DNA of 6,489 nt from Myxococcales bacterium (GTDB lineage Bacteria; Myxococcota; Bradymonadia; UBA7976; UBA1532). The DNA is taken from assembly GCA_020430675.1 (NCBI GenBank), contig JAGQJJ010000236.1, positions 1-6,489 of the forward strand. The letters are read 5' to 3'. Position numbers and translations under genes: made by a program. Under the pieces are notes generated by a model. It had not been told where the DNA came from. It was given only the letters and a program-made list of their open reading frames with translations, and did not search any database. Positions 1 to 6,489 of the stretch are shown here, piece after piece. Within the stretch, counting starts at the first letter, position 1; each line of letters opens with the position of its first letter.

Positions 1-1252
1 TCAGATCACCGGCCCGGGGTCCGAAGATATGCACGCCCAGCACCCGGTCGGTCCTGGCGTCGGCGAGCACCTTCACGAAGCCGTCCGTCGTGCCCAGCGA
101 GCGGGCACGGCCATTGGCCATGAACGGGAAGCTGCCCTTGCGGTACTCAACACCGGCCGCGCGCAGTTCCTCTTCAGTCTTGCCCACGCTGGCGACCTCG
201 GGGTGCGTGTACACGACGTTGGGAATGGCGTCGTAGTTGACGTGGCCGTAACCCGTCGCCAGGTGCTCCACGCAGGCGATGCCCTCTTCTTCGGCCTTAT
301 GCGCCAGCATCGGCCCGGTGATCACGTCGCCGATGGCCGAGATGCCTTCGATGGCGGTCCGAAAATGCCCGTCGACCGGGATGAAGCCCCGCTTGTCGAC
401 CGCCAGCCCGAGGGCCTCCAGGCCCAGGTCGTCGGTGTTTGGCTTGCGACCGACCGCCACCAGCACGCGGTCGGCGTCGAGGGGCTCGCCGCCTTCGTAC
501 TCGACCACGCACCGCCCATCGACGACGCGCGCGCCGGTCACCCGCACGCCCAGGCGGAATTCAAGGCCTTGTTTCGCAAAGACTTTCTGCGCCGCTGCGG
601 CGATCTCGGCGTCGATGCCGGGCAGAATGCGATCCAGGTACTCCAGCACAGTCACCCGCGCACCCAGCCGCGCCCAGACCGAGCCCAACTCAAGGCCGAT
701 GACGCCCGCGCCGACCACGATCAGGTGCTCGGGCACGCTGGGATACGACAGGGCTTCGGTGCTGCCGCCGATCAGATCCCAATCCATCTCAACCCCGCGC
801 AGCGTCGCCACCTTGCTGCCCGTTGCGATCAGGATGTGCCGCGTCTCAAGCGTCTGCACGCCCTCCGCGCCCGCCACCTCGACCTGACCCGCCGCCACGA
901 TGCGGCCGACGCCGTACACCGCCGTCACGCCGTTCTTGCGAAACAGATGCGCCACGCCCTGCGTGAGCGTGCGCACCGTCTGCGTCTTGCGCTTGAGCAT
1001 GGTCGGCAGGTCCAACTCGACCGTCGCCTTGATGCCGTGTGCCGCAAACCCGTGGCGGGCTTCGTCATACCGCTCGCTCGACTCGAGCAGCGCCTTGCTC
1101 GGAATGCAGCCGACCCGCAGGCAGGTCCCACCCAGCGCCGGCTCACGCTCGACGCACGCCACCTTCAGCCCCAGCTGCGCCGCGCGAATCGCCGCGGTAT
1201 AGCCGCCCGGCCCGGCACCGATGACCACCAGATCGTAGGTCGTGTCCGCCAC
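1..1252 (-). CDS. lpd: Dihydrolipoamide dehydrogenase (E3), C-terminus cut off by the window edge
   Basis: E3 reoxidises the dihydrolipoyl arm of the E2 protein, passing electrons through a redox disulfide and FAD to NAD+. It acts in the cytoplasm in 2-oxo acid dehydrogenase complexes. The minus strand reads without a stop for 417 codons and then leaves the window; the family is usually about 460-480 residues. Visible landmarks are the FAD-binding glycine motif GAGPGG (residues 12-17), the redox disulfide in GGTCLRVGCIPSK (Cys44 and Cys49), the NAD-binding Rossmann motif VVGAGVIGLELGS (about 179-191) and the second FAD motif AIGD (306-309). The start of the dimerisation domain is also visible. 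The C-terminal His-Glu pair of the active site would lie in the missing part. The GTG start is chosen because GGAGGT stands five bases upstream and the protein then begins directly before the FAD fold. The gene starts one base after the sucB stop, so it most likely serves the 2-oxoglutarate complex, although E3 is often shared with pyruvate dehydrogenase. Residue 46 is Arg where many homologues have Asn. Confidence 0.96.
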   Translation of the reverse strand, partial: MADTTYDLVVIGAGPGGYTAAIRAAQLGLKVACVEREPALGGTCLRVGCIPSKALLESSERYDEARHGFAAHGIKATVELDLPTMLKRKTQTVRTLTQGVAHLFRKNGVTAVYGVGRIVAAGQVEVAGAEGVQTLETRHILIATGSKVATLRGVEMDWDLIGGSTEALSYPSVPEHLIVVGAGVIGLELGSVWARLGARVTVLEYLDRILPGIDAEIAAAAQKVFAKQGLEFRLGVRVTGARVVDGRCVVEYEGGEPLDADRVLVAVGRKPNTDDLGLEALGLAVDKRGFIPVDGHFRTAIEGISAIGDVITGPMLAHKAEEEGIACVEHLATGYGHVNYDAIPNVVYTHPEVASVGKTEEELRAAGVEYRKGSFPFMANGRARSLGTTDGFVKVLADARTDRVLGVHIFGPRAGDL

Positions 1253-1253
1253 C

Positions 1254-2450
1254 TCAGACCTCCAGCAGCATGCGCACCGGCGCTTCGATGCACTCCTTGA
1301 CGCGGCGCAGGAAGCTCACCGCCTCACGCCCATCGACGATGCGGTGGTCGTAGGTGAGCGCGATGTACATCATCGGCCGAATCACCACCTGACCGTCGAC
1401 CGCCACCGGGCGATCAAAGATGCCGTGCATGCCCAGGATGCCGCTCTGGGGCGGGTTGATGATCGGCGTCGACAAAAGCGAACCGTAGACGCCGCCGTTG
1501 GTGATGCTGAACGTGCCGCCGGTCAGCTCCTCCAGCTTCAGCTTGTTGTCGCGGGCGCGCCGACCCAGATCGCCGATCGTCTGCTCGATCTCGGCGAAGC
1601 TCAGGCGCTCGGCGTTGCGAATGACCGGCACCACCAGGCCCCGCCCACCACCAACCGCGACGCCGATGTCGTGGTAGTGGTGGTAGACGATCTCGTCGCC
1701 GTCGATGCGGGCATTGAGCGCCGGGAAAGCCTTGAGGCCTTCGATGACCGCCTTCACAAAGAACGACATGAAGCCGAGCTTCACCTCGTAGCGGTCGATG
1801 AACGCCTGCTTGTGCGTCTCGCGCAGCGCCATGACCGCCGACATGTCGACCTCGTTGAAGGTCGTCAGCAGCGCCGCGCTCTGCTGCGCTTCGACCAACC
1901 GCCGCGCCACCGTGCGGCGCAAGGGGCTCATGCGGGCGCGCTCGACGCCGCGCTCGTCATCCGCGACCGGCGCAGACGGTGCAGGCGCTGCAGGCGCCGC
2001 GGGCCCCTTGCCCGCCTCGACATGGCGCAGCACGTCTTCCTTGAGCAAGCGCCCACCGGGCCCGCTGGCTGGAACCTCCGTCGCGGTCAACCCATGCTCG
2101 GCCAGCACCCGTCGCGCCGCTGGCGTCACCCGTGGCGCCGCCGCCTCATCGGCCGACGTGGACGCCGCCTTGGGCGCTGGCACCGTCACCGCCTCGTTCC
2201 GCGCCGGCGCCTCGCCCGGCTCCAGCTCACCGAGCACTTCACCGATGCGCGCGGTCGCCCCCGACGGCAGCAGCACCTTCACCAGCACGCCGGCCTTCGG
2301 CGCTGGCACTTCCATGTTGACCTTGTCCGATTCCACCACCACGACCGGCTCGTCTTCGGCGACAAAATCGCCTTCGTTCTTGAGCCATTGGCCGATGACG
2401 ACCTCGGTGATCGATTCGCCGACGGGGGGCACCTTCAGGTCGATGGACAT
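1254..2450 (-). CDS. sucB: 2-oxoglutarate dehydrogenase E2, dihydrolipoyl succinyltransferase
   Basis: E2 forms the core of the 2-oxoglutarate dehydrogenase complex. Its swinging lipoyl arm takes the succinyl group from E1 and transfers it to CoA. The 398-residue product is close to the usual length (about 400). The domains in order are: a lipoyl domain (about 2-76) with lipoyl-lysine Lys43 in ESDKVNMEV; a flexible linker rich in Ala, Pro, Thr and Ser; a peripheral-subunit-binding domain (about 106-145, PRVTPAARR to GGRLLKEDV) that docks E1/E3; a second Ala/Pro linker (about 148-163); and the acyltransferase domain (about 170-398). The last has the catalytic motif DHRIVDG (368-374) with His369 and Asp373, and ends in RMLLEV. 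The N-terminal sequence [14 protein letters not shown] and the succinyltransferase-like C-terminus favour SucB over the pyruvate E2. There is one lipoyl domain only. The start ATG is preceded by GAGGAG with eight bases of spacing. The open frame continues upstream into sucA, but those residues do not resemble any E2. It lies 59 bases after sucA and one base before lpd. Confidence 0.97.
   Translation of the reverse strand: MSIDLKVPPVGESITEVVIGQWLKNEGDFVAEDEPVVVVESDKVNMEVPAPKAGVLVKVLLPSGATARIGEVLGELEPGEAPARNEAVTVPAPKAASTSADEAAAPRVTPAARRVLAEHGLTATEVPASGPGGRLLKEDVLRHVEAGKGPAAPAAPAPSAPVADDERGVERARMSPLRRTVARRLVEAQQSAALLTTFNEVDMSAVMALRETHKQAFIDRYEVKLGFMSFFVKAVIEGLKAFPALNARIDGDEIVYHHYHDIGVAVGGGRGLVVPVIRNAERLSFAEIEQTIGDLGRRARDNKLKLEELTGGTFSITNGGVYGSLLSTPIINPPQSGILGMHGIFDRPVAVDGQVVIRPMMYIALTYDHRIVDGREAVSFLRRVKECIEAPVRMLLEV
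1258..1263 (-). promoter_or_regulatory. Ribosome binding site of lpd
   Basis: On the minus strand GGAGGT ends five bases before the GTG start of lpd. It lies in the last sense codons of sucB and overlaps no separate spacer. It decides the start: the best Shine-Dalgarno match in the operon sits in front of a GTG, and the arrangement suggests translational coupling with sucB. Confidence 0.75.
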
Positions 2451-2458
2451 CTGCCTCG

Positions 2459-2464
2459 CTCCTC
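2459..2464 (-). promoter_or_regulatory. Ribosome binding site of sucB
   Basis: GAGGAG on the minus strand lies eight bases before the ATG at 2450. It supports this ATG over in-frame starts further upstream inside sucA. A second GAGG sits closer to the start and is probably too close to be the main site. Confidence 0.65.
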
Positions 2465-2473
2465 GTGATTGCG

Positions 2474-2496
2474 GCCCCGACATTGCGCGCCGGGGC
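2474..2496 (-). repeat. Small inverted repeat in the sucA-sucB spacer
   Basis: GCCCCG (2474-2479) and CGGGGC (2491-2496) are perfect reverse complements around an 11-base loop, so the mRNA could fold a six-pair, all-G/C hairpin just after the sucA stop codon. No U tract follows, so a strong intrinsic terminator is unlikely. It could mark a processing or stability point between the two cistrons. In DNA this GC-rich a short inverted repeat can also arise by chance. Confidence 0.35.
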
Positions 2497-2509
2497 AGAA
2501 GACGGCCGA

Positions 2510-5317
<2,808 letters not shown>

Positions 5318-5327
5318 TTCGGCGCGT

Positions 5328-5331
5328 CTCC
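5328..5331 (-). promoter_or_regulatory. Likely ribosome binding site of sucA
   Basis: GGAG on the minus strand, ten bases before the ATG at 5317. It is a modest Shine-Dalgarno match at slightly long spacing, but is the only purine-rich candidate near this start and supports it over the upstream in-frame ATG. Confidence 0.5.
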
Positions 5332-5386
5332 GTTTGTCCCCCGGGGCGGCCAACAAGCGCGACCGACCCGGCACGCAACGGGGCGG

Positions 5387-5415
5387 ATTCTGGCGCACTC
5401 CGGCGCGCATGTCGA
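5387..5415 (-). promoter_or_regulatory. Candidate sigma-70-like promoter of the sucA-sucB-lpd operon
   Basis: On the minus strand TCGACA (5415 to 5410, five of six matches to TTGACA) and CAGAAT (5392 to 5387, four of six matches to TATAAT) are separated by exactly 17 bases. This predicts a transcript start near 5380 and a leader of about 63 bases before sucA. The A-containing -10 element stands out in a very GC-rich stretch. It is a pattern match only, and the -10 is imperfect. The segment cluster at 5422-5462 lies directly upstream, where activators or repressors often bind. Confidence 0.4.
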
Positions 5416-5421
5416 GGGGGT

Positions 5422-5462
5422 AGCCGCGCTGGCGGCTTCAGGCCAGCCGCCGCGAGGCTGGC
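5422..5462. repeat. Alternating complementary segments upstream of sucA
   Basis: GCGGCT at 5432-5437 can pair with AGCCGC at 5422-5427 (4-base loop). The longer GGCGGCT at 5431-5437 can pair with AGCCGCC at 5445-5451 (7-base loop, perfect seven pairs). In addition GCTGGC occurs at 5428-5433 and again at 5457-5462, and GCCAGC at 5442-5447 is complementary to both copies. The segments therefore allow mutually exclusive pairings. They lie about 40-80 bases upstream of the predicted sucA transcript start, so a protein-binding DNA site is a more natural reading than an mRNA leader structure for sucA. The role is unknown. Confidence 0.4.
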
Positions 5463-5467
5463 GCTCG

Positions 5468-5480
5468 CAACGGCCCGTTG
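5468..5480. promoter_or_regulatory. Perfect 13-base palindrome, possible operator
   Basis: CAACGG and CCGTTG are perfect reverse complements around a single central C. The site lies 13 bases before the plus-strand ATG at 5494 and ends one base before the TANNNT element at 5482. A bound dimeric regulator would therefore cover the core promoter region of that gene. A half-site copy, GCAACGG, occurs at 5375-5381 over the predicted sucA transcript start. That would let one regulator touch both promoters. No regulator gene is in the window; this is inference from symmetry and position. Confidence 0.35.
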
Positions 5481-5481
5481 G

Positions 5482-5487
5482 TAGCGT
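5482..5487 (+). promoter_or_regulatory. Candidate -10 element with leaderless-type spacing
   Basis: TAGCGT fits the TANNNT pattern and ends six bases before the ATG at 5494. No Shine-Dalgarno sequence is visible before that ATG. This spacing is what is seen in front of leaderless transcripts in several bacterial groups. No convincing -35 hexamer is visible at the usual distance. The TAG is also an in-frame stop for the downstream gene, so the coding region cannot start further upstream. Confidence 0.3.
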
Positions 5488-5493
5488 GCGCTG

Positions 5494-6402
5494 ATGACCG
5501 CCCCATCCACCGTCGGCCGCCATGTGCGGTCCTTTCTTCACGAGCGCGGCGACCAGGTGCTGACCGCCCTGGGAGAGCGGCCATATCGGGGCGCGGCGTG
5601 GTCGCCCAGCAGCCACGGCGCTGTGATCCGGGCCCACGGTGAGCACGATGACCTGTTCGAGCGCCTGGTGGTGGTATTGCCACGCCCGGCCGACGCGCCC
5701 GCTGACCGGTTCCGCCCTTGGGGCGAGCGGCGCCTGCAGCACCTCGGCTGGTACATGGAGCGCTGCAATACCGGCAAGCTGGTGCGGGTCATGGCGCGCG
5801 AGCACGCGGTCATGGGCGTGTTCATGCAGCGGGTCGGCCGCGACCCGAACGACCCACAGACCGAGCTGCCGCCGCCCGACCGCGTGCCTGCGTTGCTGCT
5901 CGACTTTGCGACCCACCTCGAGCTGTACGTGCGCAACCTGGGCGATGACGAGCTGCGCTACGTGCGGGCTTTGCGGTTGTTTCGCGTACCGCGTCATCAA
6001 CGGCCCGACGATTTTGTGCTCGGCGTCGATGTGCTGCCCACGGTCATCGGGCTCGCCGAGCAGACCATCGCCCTCAGCCCACCGACCTTGGTGCGCGGAG
6101 TGATCGGCGAGCTGGCCGAGGTGCTCGATCAACGGCGTGAAGCCCTCGCCGCCGAGGCGACGCTGCGCACCCCGATCGAGTGGTGGCGGGCCCGCAAACA
6201 GGCGCGGGTCACGCTGCGGGTCGTCGACCAACTCGACCAGCTTTGCACCCGCATCGACGAGAGGCAGCCGGACCTTCCCTCGGTGCGTGCGTGGCTCGAA
6301 CAAATCACACCCGCGCCGAACAAGCGACGCCGATGGCCAATTTGGCCGCTGCTGGTCCTGATCGCAGCTTCGGCGGTCGCGACGAGTTGGCTGCTGCGCT
6401 GA
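5494..6402 (+). CDS. Unrecognised protein with a single C-terminal membrane anchor
   Basis: I do not recognise this 302-residue protein. The codon use has the same strong G/C third-position bias as the sucA operon, and the frame is open from an in-frame TAG at 5482 to the TGA at 6400, so it is very probably a real gene. The ATG at 5494 is the first possible ATG or GTG; the next start, a GTG, is ten codons later. There is no signal peptide. Residues 1-275 look soluble, mixed and rich in Arg and Leu, with a proline-rich turn (about 117-132, RDPNDP to ELPPPDR) and likely helices at about 133-163 and 185-265. The end is a basic patch (KRRR, 277-280) followed by a hydrophobic segment (about 281-301, with Trp at 281 and 284 and then LLVLIAASAV). 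This predicts a tail-anchored protein with its bulk in the cytoplasm. Only two cysteines (about 91 and 246) and no catalytic motif are evident. It is divergent from sucA, with 176 bases between the starts. A role in respiration or the TCA cycle is possible but unsupported. Confidence 0.8.
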   Translation: MTAPSTVGRHVRSFLHERGDQVLTALGERPYRGAAWSPSSHGAVIRAHGEHDDLFERLVVVLPRPADAPADRFRPWGERRLQHLGWYMERCNTGKLVRVMAREHAVMGVFMQRVGRDPNDPQTELPPPDRVPALLLDFATHLELYVRNLGDDELRYVRALRLFRVPRHQRPDDFVLGVDVLPTVIGLAEQTIALSPPTLVRGVIGELAEVLDQRREALAAEATLRTPIEWWRARKQARVTLRVVDQLDQLCTRIDERQPDLPSVRAWLEQITPAPNKRRRWPIWPLLVLIAASAVATSWLLR

Positions 6403-6489
6403 TCGATCTCAAGCGGGTCGGCCGGGGAACAATCGCGGGCATGACCCTTGGGGCGCGGCATCCGGTCGCCACCAAACCAGAAGCCGGCG
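6403..6489. other. Right-edge stretch with no firmly supported gene
   Basis: This 87-base stretch follows the stop of the plus-strand gene. I see no intrinsic terminator (no stem followed by T-rich sequence) and no RNA gene. A plus-strand ATG at 6441 opens a frame, MTLGARHPVATK and onward, that runs off the window. The same frame is also open back to an ATG at 6333 inside the preceding gene. A weak GGGGAA lies about ten bases before 6441. The fragment is too short to call. The minus strand is also open here in two frames, which is common in DNA of this composition. Confidence 0.3.

Noticed and set aside
29..1300. A 423-codon open frame on the plus strand opposite lpd
   Set aside because: It is the complementary shadow of the E3 coding frame, which shows intact FAD, NAD and disulfide motifs on the minus strand.
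1667..1686. A TGG/TAG-rich microrepeat in sucB
   Set aside because: It simply encodes a Tyr-His-His-Tyr-His run within the conserved acyltransferase domain, in frame and without length-variable repeats.
1242..2468. A 408-codon open frame on the plus strand opposite sucB
   Set aside because: It mirrors E2, including arginine-rich stretches that come from the Ala/Pro linkers. No domain is visible.
5318..5410. A 31-codon N-terminal extension of sucA from the ATG at 5410
   Set aside because: The added residues are basic and do not resemble the family N-terminus. The extension would cover the likely leader, and the ATG at 5317 has its own purine-rich site and begins where E1 similarity begins.

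Overview
The window carries a compact, high-GC bacterial gene cluster for the 2-oxoglutarate dehydrogenase complex of the TCA cycle. By eye about two thirds of the bases are G or C, with a strong G/C bias at third codon positions. On the minus strand, in transcription order, lie sucA (E1, 5317 to 2510), sucB (E2, 2450 to 1254) and lpd (E3, 1252 to the left edge, where its C-terminus is cut off). Together they encode all three catalytic components: the thiamine-diphosphate (TPP) decarboxylase, the lipoyl succinyltransferase core and the FAD-dependent lipoamide dehydrogenase. The genes are tightly packed, with 59 bases between sucA and sucB and one base between sucB and lpd, so one mRNA is the simplest reading.

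Divergent from sucA, on the plus strand, is a 302-codon gene (5494-6402) whose product I do not recognise. It is mostly soluble and ends in a single predicted membrane segment, so it looks like a tail-anchored protein. No link to the dehydrogenase complex can be shown beyond the shared intergenic region.

The 176-base divergent intergenic region (5318-5493) is the most structured non-coding stretch. It holds a plausible sigma-70-like promoter for sucA (5387-5415), a cluster of alternating complementary segments just upstream of that promoter (5422-5462), a perfect 13-base palindrome (5468-5480), and a TANNNT element six bases before the plus-strand start codon (5482-5487), which lacks a Shine-Dalgarno sequence. 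These could make up a shared control region for both transcription units, but this is inference from sequence pattern only. The last 87 bases (6403-6489) hold no gene I can support firmly.

Organism: a GC-rich, aerobically respiring bacterium with free-standing E1 and E2. This differs from the fused E1-E2 arrangement of actinobacteria such as Mycobacterium. The proteins look somewhat like those of myxobacteria or planctomycetes, but that is an impression and not a demonstrated assignment. I saw no rRNA, tRNA, CRISPR array, insertion sequence or phage gene, and nothing I could defend as a new defence or mobile system.
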